Source of the DNA: Scenedesmus sp. ARA3
Taxonomy: Eukaryota > Chlorophyta > Chlorophyceae > Sphaeropleales > Scenedesmaceae
Assembly (NCBI GenBank): GCA_004335835.1
Contig: RWJK01001447.1
Location: 57,832-121,831 of the forward strand
Reading direction: 5' to 3'
DNA length: 64,000 nucleotides
Under the pieces are notes generated by a model. The model was given only the letters and a program-made list of their open reading frames with translations, had not been told where the DNA came from and did no database searches. This document shows positions 11,990 through 23,166 of this stretch, piece after piece. A program made the position numbers and the translations under genes. The first letter of the stretch is position 1. Every line of letters begins with the position of its first letter.

Positions 11990-14937
11990 TCAAGCGGTGC
12001 CAGCCAGCGTCTTGACCCACATGCCGAGGCTCTCAGGGTCCCTGCGCTCGCTGGGGTACTTGACAAAGCCCGACTTAGCCTTGGGCAGCATCACGATGCT
12101 GGGGAAGGTGGTCAGCCCCAGGTTGGCCTTGGCCCAGTCCTTGGCGTCACCATCAGCGTTGAACTTGGCCACGGTCACGTGGCTGCCGGCCAGGTCCTTT
12201 GCAAGCGCCTCAAAGTTGGGCTCCAGCGCCTGCAGCAAACAGCAGCAACAGCAACCCCAGGTTGCACTAAGCCCTGTTTGTTTTGGTGGAATGAGTTCAA
12301 TAAATCAATTGAGTTATTAATGTAAGAATTGCAGAAGATATTATGCTGACGCAAGTGCAAGCATGGCTGAAGCTGCACGTCTAGTGTGTGATGCAAAGGC
12401 AAAAATAGCCCACCACCCACCTGGCAGAACGGGCACCAGGGCGCGTACAGCACCAGCAGTGTGTCCCGCTCCCTGTCGCCACCCGCCAGCTTCTCCGCTG
12501 CTGCCTTGTCGATGCCCTGCACCGCGCTGCCGTTGATCCACAGGTCCCGCTCAGCCTTCTTCTGCTCGGTGCTGCCGTCAGCCTTCTTCACGTTGCCAGA
12601 GTGCAGGCCGCACTCCTTGGCTGTCGTGGTGCAGCAGCAAGTGCGGAACAAGGCACGGCGCGCACAGTCAGGGTACTGTTCATACAAGGGTTTGGCAGAT
12701 CAAGGGCTTGCATGCACAAGCCAGCTACATCAACATGGCACTGGGGAAGCATGGCATCGCTGCTCCTGCTGCTTCTTCCAGCAGAACCGTCCTGTCTGTA
12801 TAGATTGCAATGCCAACTCGCATGCCCACATAACATGTCACGAAGCGCAGTTTGTAACAAAGTCAACATAACAAGCGCGCTCGGGCCCTCACCTGTGGCG
12901 TCCTCCCACCACCAGCGGCCCTCGCGCTCGTGCTGGTTGGGCAGCACGGGCCGCGTGCACGGCTCGCAGCCGATGCTCACGTAGCCGCACTCGTGCAGCT
13001 TGTTGGTGGGCACGCCCATCACGCGCAGGAAGTTCCACACCTCCGCGCTGCTCACGTTGCTCAGCGGGTTGTACTTGATGAGGCTGCCCGGGCCGCCAGT
13101 GACACCCTCAAACACGGGGTCAACCTCCACAACGGGCACGGCCATGCGTGTGCCCGGGGACTGGTCCTTGCGCTGGCCGGTAATCCAGGCCTTCAGTGTG
13201 CCCAGCTGGCGGCGCAGCGGGCGCACCTGTGGCGTGAAAAGTAAGGATATGTGCAGGCAGGTGGCAGCGTCAACGTGGGCGAAAGGATAATACACAGTGC
13301 TGCCTAGTGTGCGTCCAGCGATCGCATGTCTGTATGCAAGACAAGTTGGCAGACTTGCATCTGACGCCAAGCTGAGCAACCTCAGCACCACACGCGCACG
13401 CCACCCAGCCAAGCAAACATGGTACCTGCCAGCCGCTGCAGAGCAATTGCAGTACTGCTAAGTGTGTAACCTATGGCCTGCGACACACTGCAACCCATCA
13501 CACAACTACAGGCCTATTTCCCGCTGCTGGCCGCACCTTGCGGACCCTGCAGCACTCCTGGTGGCCGTCCTCGTAGAAGGAGAACATGCCCTTGGCGCGC
13601 ACCAGCTCCATGCACTCCTGCGCGTCAGGGAAGGTGTACTCGATGCGGATGCCGTAGTGCTTCTCCACGGCCTCAAACAGCTGGTAGGTCTCGGGGTTGA
13701 GGCGGCCAGTGTCCAGGCTGCAGCAGATAGGTGAAAAGAATGCAGAAGCAGCAGCAGCAGCAGCAGTAGCAGCACAGGTGAGACAGCATCACGTCAGAGG
13801 CAAGGGAGGTGTCGGGGTTGAGACGCCCTGTGTCAGGCTGCAGAGAGGTGATAAAATTAGTGCAAAAGCAACAGCAGCAGAGGTCAGAAGATGGCCTGCT
13901 GCTGGGGTTGCCAGTTGTCCAAGTGCTTGCAGCAGTCAGCTGACACGCCCGCTAGCGGTGTGCTGCAGCCAACACAATAGTGAACAACTGCAGCTGTTTC
14001 CTAAGCCAGCACACCGTCAACCTGCTGCTGCTGCTGCTGCTGCTGCGTGTGTGTGCTGCTGCGCACCTGAACACGCGGTACTTCCTGCCAGTGAGGTGTG
14101 CATACTCAATCAGTGCCACATCCTCAGCGCCTGAAAAGGCAATGGCAATGTCCTCGCCAAAGTGCTCCAGGGCCTGCACCGCAACAACACATGCACAGCA
14201 GGCCCTATATTTGTAAACGCATGGCACCAGGATACTCTGTGCAGCTACAACTGGCGCTGCTGAAGGTTAGCGGGCGTCAGCGCCATTTGCAGCAGGTGTG
14301 ACTGGAGTTGCAGAAAGTTGCTGTGCATGTGAAGTGCACGGCAAGTAGTAGCACTGCCTGCGCTTGCTCACTAATGACAAGCACAGAGCCGTTGCATTAC
14401 AGCCCTTTCGGATGTTCAATTGCTGATAATGCCCTCCACCGCTGTTGCATGACAGCTGGTGCATGGGTGCAACTGCTGTGTCCGCTAATGCTTAGTAATC
14501 CTGCGCTGTAACCGAGAATTGCAGCATGCACAACTTGGCACGCAGGAACAGCTGCTACCAATTGTTTGTGCTTGTTTTACTCTGTTGCCTGCCCAAGAAA
14601 CATACCTTGTCCATGATCTCCAGAGGAGACTTGGAGTCCAGCTCCTTAGCCAGACCAGCCCAATCCACCTTGGCCTCCACAGCAGCGGCATTGGCCTGCA
14701 AAAGCAACCTGTGAGAAACGATACCATTTACCACGTGCATGAGCATTCTCAAGACCACTCACCACTGGCGCAGCCCTCACGACAGGCCTCAGGTGGATAC
14801 GAGAGGCATGGGGAGCCTGCACGCGGCTGGCGCGCATAGAACGGCTAGCCTGCGTAATTGCAAACGATCATGTCAGCGTACGTCGCGCTATATCGGGTGT
14901 TGAATGTCAGGGCCTAATTCCACACCTGCAGCTGCAT
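11990..14937 (-). CDS. APR: Plastid adenylyl-sulfate (APS) reductase
   Basis: APS reductase reduces adenylyl sulfate to sulfite with glutathione in the plastid, the committed step of sulfate assimilation. Exon 1 (14926-14937, only 12 bp) encodes MQLQ and joins exon 2 (14763-14849), an Arg/Ser/Ala-rich transit-peptide-like stretch. Next come [10 protein letters not shown] (about 14140), a Leu-Asp-Thr-Gly-Arg-Leu exon beginning at 13717, [18 protein letters not shown] with GHQECC, then [13 protein letters not shown], the [11 protein letters not shown] and REGRWWWED block, and KECGLHSGN. The four cysteines (ECC, CEPC and ECGLH region) match the [4Fe-4S] ligands and redox cysteine of plant-type APR. 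The C-terminus is a thioredoxin/glutaredoxin-like domain with WCPFC and [10 protein letters not shown]. Both halves look intact. It is divergent from the gamma-CA-like gene across 321 bp. Confidence 0.95.
13811..13840 (-). repeat. Intronic copy of an APS reductase exon head
   Basis: This matches the true exon start at 13688-13717 at most positions, including the CTGCAG acceptor. The two acceptor boundaries (13717 and 13837 on the minus strand) are exactly 120 bp apart. The copy is upstream of the real acceptor in transcript orientation. Confidence 0.8.
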
Positions 14938-15258
14938 GTTTGCCGAGTTGTGGAATCTGCGCCAAGAAGTGATGGCAGGCCTGCAGCGCTGCCTCTGATA
15001 ATTATCAAAAGGTGATGCACCCGGGATTACGCTTGCCTTAGAGCTTCAGGTACGTCAGCCCACCAAAAAGAGAACCCTGACAGGAGAGGTTTTGCTGGGA
15101 CTCATCGATCTGGCTCATCGCCTTCGAAGGTTTGCCAGGGCACACCGTTAACAGCGTAAGCATGTGCATAGGGCTGGCAGGGCTAATGTGCGTAGGAGTG
15201 ATCTGACCCTGCTCTGCTGCTAGTGCACCACAATAGGGGCCACGTAGGGCAGAGCAAT
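14938..15258. promoter_or_regulatory. Divergent promoter region (APS reductase / gamma-CA-like)
   Basis: These 321 bp lie between two start codons facing away from each other, so they should hold both promoters and 5' UTRs. I see no clear TATA box or known regulatory motif. Confidence 0.4.
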
Positions 15259-15693
15259 ATGAATGTGCTACGCAACAGGCTAGGATTTGCGCTCCGGGAA
15301 AGCGGGCAGGCTTTGGAGCGCCTAGGCTGTGCGTGGCAAGGCATCAACTCGCACGCTGAAGAAAGTAGGTCTCCTGAGCACTCTAGTTGGCTTGCAACGC
15401 CGTTCAGCACGTCGCAGATTACTGACAAAAGCCGTTTATGTGCGCAGTCACACGGTTGCAGCCAGTTGTGAATGCTGGCTACAAGCTGCCTCAGGTAGCC
15501 AGCACCAGCTGGATTGCACCCTCAGCCCAGGTGTCTGGTGACGTGAAAGTAGGCGACAACTGCTCCATCTGGTACAACTGTGCAGTCAGAGGTGCGCAGT
15601 GGCCAAGCAGCAGCTTGAGACCAGCACTGATCGCTGCCCAACAGCGCCAGCAGCTGCGGTTGGCAGGACTCCAGCGGCTGACTAGCTGCAGTT

Positions 15694-15728
<35 letters not shown>

Positions 15729-17293
15729 GCAGACAGAGTGTCGTCTAGAGGACGGCTGTCGTCTCAGAAGGTGCACTATCCACCTCGTGCTGCAGTTTCA
15801 CTGTTGTTGAGAAAGGCTCAACTCGTCAGCATTAATGAACGCACCACGACACCAGCAGTGCTGCTTCTGGTCTCGTGCCTGCCATCGCAACATCAAATAT
15901 CACCCTTTCTAGCACCACCAACAAGTGCTGTACCTCCTGTACCTCCTGCACGCAGGCGACAACCACCATGTTGAGATCGGGCACAACACCAACCTGCAGG
16001 ATGGCGTGTCAGTCGGCTCCTTGAGCCCCAGCAGCAGCAGCACCAAGATCGGCAGCGGCGTGTCGGTGGGCCACGGAGCAGTGCTGCAGGGCTGCACCGT
16101 TGAGGATAATGTGCTGATCGGCATGAACGCAGTGCTGCAGGATGGCGTACGGGTGAGCAGCAGCAGCAGCAGTAGCTGCAGGCAGGGCTTGGGGATCATG
16201 CGGTGGCGTTGGTCTTGTTGTTGCAGCGGCGTTGGCACTGGGGCAGTAGCATTGGTTGTGGCAGCCGCAGCAGCAGCGGGACACATCTGGCACGCAAGCA
16301 GTTGTGAGGAATTGTTGTGCGGCTGAGCAGCTGCAGTGGCATGCATTAAATGTGTTGAAACAGTCTCCGTCATGGATTGGATGGCGTGCAGTAGGCAAAG
16401 CGCCTGTGTGTGGCAAGGGCAACTTGTGCAGCAGGCGCGACGCCTAAGGAACATCTGAGGCGCTGTGGACCAAGCTGATTGCTGCAGCTGGTTCGTAGCC
16501 CACACGTGTACTCATCAAGCTGCCAGGCAGTGCAGTCGTCGGAGCACTACACACCTCAGCCTGCTGGTGCATTGTCGGAGCACTACAGACCTAGGCCTGC
16601 TGTGCCAGCAGCTGCTGGGAGGCTGCAGTGCATCAGCCGGCCATTTCGTGCTGCTGCCCGCCTAATCTGTGCTTTTGGGGGCACTTGCCTGTGCAGGTTG
16701 CCAGCGGGGCCATGGTTGCAGCAGGCGCAGTGCTGGAGCCTGGTGCTGCTGTGGCGTCTGGCGAGCTGTGGGCGGGCAACCCTGCGCGCAAGCTGCGTGA
16801 GCTGAAGCAGGAGGAGCTGGACTACCTGCAGTCGCTGCCAGGCAGGTGAGAGTGGTAGTAATTTGGGGGGATATGATACATCCACTGACCACTGCGATGA
16901 CACTGCCGGTTTGGCCTGGTGCTGTGTGCATGGGAGCTGGACTACCTGCAGTCGCTGCCTGGCAGGCGTGAGGATTTGCATGTGTTCTCAAGGCAGAGAG
17001 ATGCTAGCAACATTCTGAATGCACCTGAATGTTGATGGCTCTGTTTGGTGTCGAAACATTGGCGTGCACAAGATGGTGTCGTGGGAGGGGAAGTGTGGTG
17101 CTTGGCGGCGCAATTTGTGCTCGCTTTGTAGCAGTTCAGTAGTTTATACTCAGCTCATCGACCAACTAACTGCTTGTTGCTCCATCTGTTGCTTGCGTAA
17201 CACAGGTACCAGGAGCTTGCGGGACAGCACCAGAAGATCCTGCAGCACTTGAACCACAGAATCGAGAAGATTACCGGCGTGTACGACCACTGA
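15259..17293 (+). CDS. Gamma-carbonic-anhydrase-like (GCAL-type) hexapeptide protein
   Basis: The start MNVLRNRLGFALRESGQAL is the amphipathic N-terminus typical of mitochondrial gamma-CA subunits of plant/algal complex I. The following exons give a left-handed beta-helix: WIAPSAQVSGDVKVGDN, WYNCAVRG, DNHHVEIGHNTNLQDGVSVG, IGSGVSVGHGAVLQGCTVEDN, GMNAVLQDG, VASGAMVAAGAVLEPG and GELWAGNPARKLREL, ending in a helical tail (QHQKILQHLNHRIEKITGVYDH). The Zn site of active gamma-CAs uses three His. Here VGHGAVL keeps one, but the QDxxxVH histidine is Gly and the second His of GHxAVLHGC is Gln. It therefore resembles the catalytically silent GCAL subunits that are structural in complex I. Exon 1 is clear; its junction to the WIAPSAQ exon near 15370-15460 is uncertain. 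Confidence 0.88.
15692..15726. repeat. (CAG)n microsatellite in intron
   Basis: An uninterrupted CAG run lies in the intron after WYNCAVRG of the gamma-CA-like gene. Confidence 0.85.
16538..16606 (+). repeat. 36-bp-period tandem duplication in gamma-CA intron
   Basis: GTCGGAGCACTACA is followed by closely related sequence twice, starting at 16538 and 16574. It lies in the intron before the VASGAMVAAG exon and spans no exon. Confidence 0.8.
16934..16968 (+). repeat. Intronic copy of a gamma-CA exon tail
   Basis: The 35-bp tail of the exon encoding ELDYLQSLPGR (16814-16848) recurs exactly 120 bp downstream with one or two changes. The copy's donor has become GGCAGGCGTGAGG through an extra C, which should weaken it. 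Confidence 0.85.
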
Positions 17294-18275
17294 GCGCAGC
17301 AGCAGCAGCAGCGAGCAGTGCAGCCGGCAGCTGCAGCAGTTGCCAGGTGCTGGTGGCGGCTGGCGGCGTGCTGCATGCTGTGCGAGGCGCGCAGCTGCTG
17401 GCAGCTGCTGCTTGTGGAGTGCACGCAGCTTGACAACATGGTGCGAATGCACTTTAGTACGATATAAATCATCCAGCAGCACATGACCCTGTGTGACGTA
17501 TTGTCTTGTTGTGTGTGGGATTCGCGGTGTCTGCCGTGCTCCAGCTGGGGTCTGGTGGCTATGGTGGGTGTTGCCAGCCACACCGCCTGGTGGCCAGGTG
17601 AAAAGTGTGCAGCAGCTGCAGAGCTGTTCAAGGTAGTGGCATGAGCTTGGCTAGTAGGCGGGCACGGTGCAAGGGAGTGCATCGTGTTTGTCGGACAGTT
17701 GATTGCGGCAGCGTGTGAGCTCCGTGCACAGTAGTTTTAGGTGTAACAATCGTTCTTCAGTTGCTCTCAATGGCCTTGCCCACGGTCCTATGCTCTGTAC
17801 ACCCTGCTTCCGGCAACTCTTTAAACACAAATCTGCCCACCAGCAGCGGCCAGCAGCGGTAGCCGAGCGTCAGCAGCAGCAGCAGCAGCATGTGATACCA
17901 CGCATGGTGTGGCATGGTACCGTACCAGCAGTGACCGCTACCAAAGTGAGGGCGGCCAGCAGGGTGAAGAGTATCTTAGGCACATGCCAGCCTCGCCCAT
18001 ATCGCTGTTGAAACCGTTTCACTGCGTCCCCTTGCTTGCGAGTGAAACCAGTCAGAACACCTGTTGGAGCGAAATCAATCAGCACACCTGTTGGAGTCGC
18101 ACCACATATGCGCGAGTCAAGAATTGCGCTGGTTAATGACGCATGCGTCACTGTGTTGTTGTTACACACAACGCGTCAAGACTGCATCAACAGCGTTTGT
18201 GCACCATCAGGGCTAGACGAGTGTGCGCGCCGAAAAGCCCGCCAAGCACAGCGACACAGCAGAAGTCATGACAAA
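17294..18275. other. Intergenic region gamma-CA-like / phosphatase-like
   Basis: It probably holds the 3' UTR of the upstream gene (candidate TGTAA at 17742-17746) and the promoter of the next. It also holds a short CAG run near 17870 and a pair of similar segments around 18040-18100 containing CACCTGTTGGAG twice. I see no coding gene. Confidence 0.45.
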
Positions 18276-21200
18276 ATGCACGCCGCGTCAGCCCTGCGCG
18301 TGTTCTTAGCTCTTTTGTCTGTGTTTGGAGCTGTATCGCTGGCTGTGCACCAGGCTCTTCCCGGCAGCATCGATGTATGGTACACGGTTCCTGTGGACGC
18401 GCAACCAGGAGACAGAATAGCTTTGATTGCCAACAAAACAAACGATCGCAATGACACTAGTTTGCTCAAGTATGTTTTCGCGGAGACATCGCCCTGGACA
18501 CCCAACAGGAGAGCAGCTGCACAGTGAGTGCTGTGGCATGTACTGCTGCAGGTCTCAATGTGATGCCTGCAGCTTGCACCAACAATAGGTGTGGCGCCCA
18601 GTACGTCTCATTTTACAGGTCGTGTTTATGTTGCGCTTGTAGGTTTGCAGTGCCTGAAGCTGCTGTGGGCTTGCAAGTTGCATACCTGCGTGGCCCACCA
18701 TCAGATGCACCAGCAGTGCTGCAGTCCGCAGCCTTACTGCAAAGTGTTACAAAAGGGCCGTCACAGGGCCGCCTGGTCGTCAGCCGCCGCACAGGGTAAG
18801 CTGGCACTTAAGCTTTGTCATCGTGACAGACAAAAATGCTTGCACAGCCAATAAACATGTCGATAGGCAGGCGCCATTCTTTGCACTTCAGCAGACACAA
18901 GGTTTAGCTAGCCAGCCATGGCACCAATCCTGGCCCACAAGCCACCAGTTGCTGTTGAACTGCGTTCTGACAAGTCACCTACACGTACATATGTCAAACA
19001 CTGGTGCTGCTGGCTGCATTGGCTACACCTGCAGGGAGGTGCGCATAATCTGGCGGTCGCATTCCCCCGGAAGTTCAGCCGTGAAGTTTGGCACAGCACC
19101 AGGCAACCACAGCCAACAGCAGTACGCATCGTATGACACGTACACAGCGTACGACATGTGCAGGCAGCCAGCTAGCAGCGAAGGCTTCTATTCTCCTGGC
19201 ACCATCAGCACTGCAGTGCTGCGGGGGCTGCGGCCCAACACAACATACTACTATGTGTTTGGGGAGGAGGTGCGGCCTTGCTGATTGTGGCGTGTCAGTC
19301 ACACCGGCTGGCTATGGAAAACAAGCATGTGCTGGGGTTGTGTTGCGCTGCTGTTTACTTGGATCAGCTGCTTGGTGTGGCAGCTGTGACGCCGGACATA
19401 GCATGCCCAAAGAGCTGGCTTCAGCATGGCATGGTTCCATCTCCTCTGCCAACACACTTTTCACTGCTGTTGCACTTCTGCTTTCACAGGGAAAAGGCTT
19501 CAGCAGTGAGCGCAACTTCACCACAGCTCCTGCGGCAGGTTCAGCAAGCAGCAGCACTCCCTTGCGCCTGCTTGCAGCAGCAGAGCTTGGCACCTTCTCT
19601 GCAGACGGAGCAGAAGTCGCATCTGCTGCGCACACACAGCTGCAATACTCAACATTCGGCCACCTAGCAGTGCCGGGCAGCCATGAGTTTACTTTATTGA
19701 AGGCTGCACTGCTGGCAACCGGCCAGTATGGGCCATCGCCCGCCAGCAAAACAACGCAGCAGCAGATGCTCCGTACAGTGCAAGTGCAGCAGCACCATGC
19801 GCTGCTTGTGCCAGGAGGCCTCAGCATGGCAGCTGGCCAATCCCTGCTGTGGGACGACTTCCTAGATCAAACGGAGCCACTGCTGAGTCAGGTGCCGCTG
19901 GCAGCTGCACCGAGTGAGACAGAGTCAGCAGACCCCCTGCTAAGGTCTCAGGCTTTCAACAGCAGCGCGTCTGGCGGGGAGTGTGGCGTGCCGTATGAGT
20001 CGCTGCTGCGCATGCCGCACGCAGCCAAGTTTGACCAGTGGTATGCGACGCAGCTGGGGCCGGTGCATCTAGTGATGCTGAGCACCGAGCAGAACCTGGC
20101 ACCCGGCAGTGCACAGCACAAGTGAGTGAGATTATTCTGAATGCCAGCCAATGCAGATGTCTGTTGCATCCACCCTCAACTACCAATGCTGTGCCATCTG
20201 CAGCCAGTTGTGCCTGTGCTATCGCGCAAACCAACGCTCGGTTCAATGTTGTTGTCCTTACACTTTTGTATGTGGCAAGGCAGCTGATGTCTGCAACTAC
20301 AACTTTTGTTCCACAAGTGCAGACTGGACTGGATTCAAGTACATGACATTACTAAGCAACAATCGAGCAGATATCGGCCGCCCAGAACAGCTCTTTCATG
20401 GCCCTCACACTATACGGCTGTTCATTGTATGCCTGCGCAGCTTTTTGGCGGCTGACCTGGCGGCAGTCAACCGCAGCGCCACGCCCTGGGTCATCGTAGG
20501 CATGCACAGGGGCATGTACGCCGACGACCCCTCGCAGCAAGCACCTGATGGAGCAGCACACGTGGCCCAGCAGCTGCGGACCCAGCTCGAAGACCTGCTA
20601 GTCCAGCATCAAGTTGATCTAGTTCTAAATGGCCATGGCAGGGTGTACCACCACTCATGCCCTGTAATGAAGGGTAGCTGTGTAGGATATGGCAGTGATG
20701 GTGCAGCAAGGGGGCCGGTGCATGTGATGCTGGGCAATAGTGGGGCTGCGATGCCGCTGCTGGCGTGGGCGGCTGCGCCGGCGTGGCTGGCGGCTGAGTC
20801 GTTTGAGCACTGCTTTGCGCAGCTCAACGTGACGCAGACCAGCCTGCAGCTGCAGGTGAGGGGTGAAACTGCTTTACATCTCTCATCAAGCGTGACTTGT
20901 TCTGCAGGTTTTGGGCCTTGTTATTATTGTTGTTTGTGCTGTATGCTGGCAGCATCTTTGTATGCAGGCCGCGGCCACATGTGCTCAAATCCTCTTCCGC
21001 TGTTGCTCACTGCATGGTGCAGATGCTGTCTAGCCGCACTGGCCAGCCCCTTGCCCAGCTCAACCTCACCAAGCCAGCTGCCTGGCAGCCAGACCCAGCA
21101 GCAGCAGCACAGCTGTTCAACCAAACTGCAGCTACCCCGGACCCCAACGGCATTGACTCCAGTGCACTGCAGCAGCTGCTGCAGCAGGACTTGCTGGCTG

Positions 21201-21745
21201 CTGCTGCTGCAGCAGATCCAGCCATGCTGGCTGACAGCCTTGGGCCTGGCAGTAAGCTGGCGGAGATCATGTCATTGCTGCCTGTTGAAGGCGCACCAAC
21301 ACCGGTAAGGACATGGGTCACGCAGCACAGTACAGCTAATGATTGCAGTGTCTGTGACGACCTGCACTGCTCATACTGTACATGTTGTAGCTTGCTTGTG
21401 CTGCAGCTGGCTGGTGTGCTGATAGTGTTCTTGTAATTACAAACGACACGTGGCATTGGGTGGATGTTGCCTGCAGGAGGTGCGTTGGCAGGTCAGCACC
21501 CACCTGGCACAGATGGTGCTGAGCTTGATGGTGAACACCAGCAAAACAACGAAAGGAACAGCAGCAGCAGCTGCTGCTGCCAGCCACAACACTAGCAGCC
21601 GATCTGCTGCAGCACGCCTGACAGCAGAAGCACATGACAACACGCGTGTGGCTGGCATGACAAAGACAGCTGTTGCTGCACCAGAGCAGCTGCAAGCATC
21701 AGCTGGGTCTGCACTCAGAGCCGCAGCCGTACCTGCAGCAACCTT

Positions 21746-21780
<35 letters not shown>

Positions 21781-22748
21781 CTGCAGCTCAGGCTATGCCA
21801 CTGCCACCTGCATCCACAGCAACAGCACCTGCATCAGGTGCACTGGCAGGAGCTGCGGCAGTGACCCAACCACCGGAAGGCCCACCGGCACAAATGGAGT
21901 CAATGCATGCAGTGCCACCAGTGCAGCAGCTGTCACCTGAGGAAGATGTTGCGTCATCATGGGCAACCCTAGGTGGTAGTAAAGCACCTGTCCCAGCAGC
22001 AGCAGCAGCAGCCCCGGTTTCTCCAACAGCACAAGCAGCACAAGGCACAGCATCATTTCAACAGCGTGGCACAGCTTACCAAGTGCCGTCACTACAAGCG
22101 GCAACCAATGGGCAAGGGACACATACCAGTACTACAGCAGTGTACATGGACAGTATGCAAGCAGCTATGCCAGATCCATATGCCGCAGCAGCCGCATACC
22201 CGGCTGCCGCAGGTGGCTACATGACAGCAGGAGCAGCGGAAGCCTTCCAAGCAGCAGCCGGAACTGGTGTGTATGCTGCTGTCCCAGCAGCAGCATTGCC
22301 TGGTGTGTATGCTTCAGCAGCGGCACCTGCTGCATATGTGTACCCTGCAGCACCTACTGCAGCATATCCTGCTGCTGGGGCGGTTGTCTACCAGGTACAG
22401 GCACAGCCTGTTGACCAGACAACCTCACACTCTGTGGCAGCAGACAACGTGTTTACAGCAGCACCTCCAGCAGCAGCAGCAGCAGCAGCAGATCCTGCAG
22501 CTGATAATGCACCATGGGTGATGTGGGGGAGGCGGCTTTCAGGTCTGCAAGCATCTGGCGAGTCTGCTGGCACGGCTGGCAGCGGAGGCAGCAGCTTGCT
22601 GTCTGGCCCAACATTGGACATGTATGTGCGCATGTCACAGGGCCTGCAGCTTGTGAGGGCAGACGGATCACACGTGCCACGCAAGACAGTTGAGGCGTTT
22701 GTGTACTTTATGATCTTGCTGCAGGGGCGCCTGGCATTCAGGGGTTGA
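18276..22748 (+). CDS. Purple-acid-phosphatase-like protein with degenerate metal site
   Basis: The start at 18276 gives a signal peptide (ALRVFLALLSVFGAVSLAV). An N-terminal region (exon 18643-18795) leads to a fibronectin-like domain (EVRIIWRSHSPGSSAVKFG ... LRPNTTYYYVFGEE). The metallophosphoesterase part from 19491 keeps the PAP scaffold (WDDFLDQTEPLLSQVP, ASGGECGVPYE, GPVHLVMLSTE, PWVIVGMHRGMY, NGHGRVYHHSCPV). Five usual metal ligands appear changed: GDxG reads ELG, GDLSYA reads GGLSMA (Asp and Tyr both lost), GNHE is absent, and GHVHxYxR reads GHGRVY. I infer a non-catalytic or altered enzyme. Exons continue in phase (TGQPLAQLNLTKP) into a long Ala/Tyr/Pro/Gln-rich tail (21477-22748) that could alternatively be a separate gene. 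The join between 18795 and 19035 is only partly resolved. Confidence 0.75.
21746..21780 (+). repeat. (CAG)n coding repeat (poly-Gln)
   Basis: A run of about 11 CAG codons lies within the low-complexity tail of the phosphatase-like gene. Confidence 0.8.
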
Positions 22749-23166
22749 CGCGGTGTCAGCGCTGTGACATGCACTTTTATCCACTGGTTTGTGGCCGGTG
22801 TTCATGGCTAACTTCAAGCGGCAGACGCCAATGCACAATACCACGAGTAAACAAGATACCTATTGTGCCATGTTACTATTTAGCGTAGCTCAGAGGGGTG
22901 TGATTAAAGCAGAGCAGGCTCGTCCGGTGCCACCTGTCGGGTGGTCATGTAACACGTCTGTGCCCTGTGCCCTGCGCGAAATGCGTCATTACCTTTTTGA
23001 CCGTGTGAATAGACAAGCACGTTTGATGTTCACCCTGGCTCGTATTTGAGACGTGTGCAGGCAATGCACACCTAGATCACTCGTTCACCTGTCGCAACCG
23101 TTGGAACCGCAGCACTACCACCGTACCGAGCCAGGGAGGCGTGTGAACTGCACAACAAACGCAGAA
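22749..23166. other. Intergenic region phosphatase-like / epimerase
   Basis: TGTAA at 22948-22952 is a candidate polyadenylation signal for the upstream gene. The remainder should hold the epimerase promoter; no clear element is visible. Confidence 0.4.
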
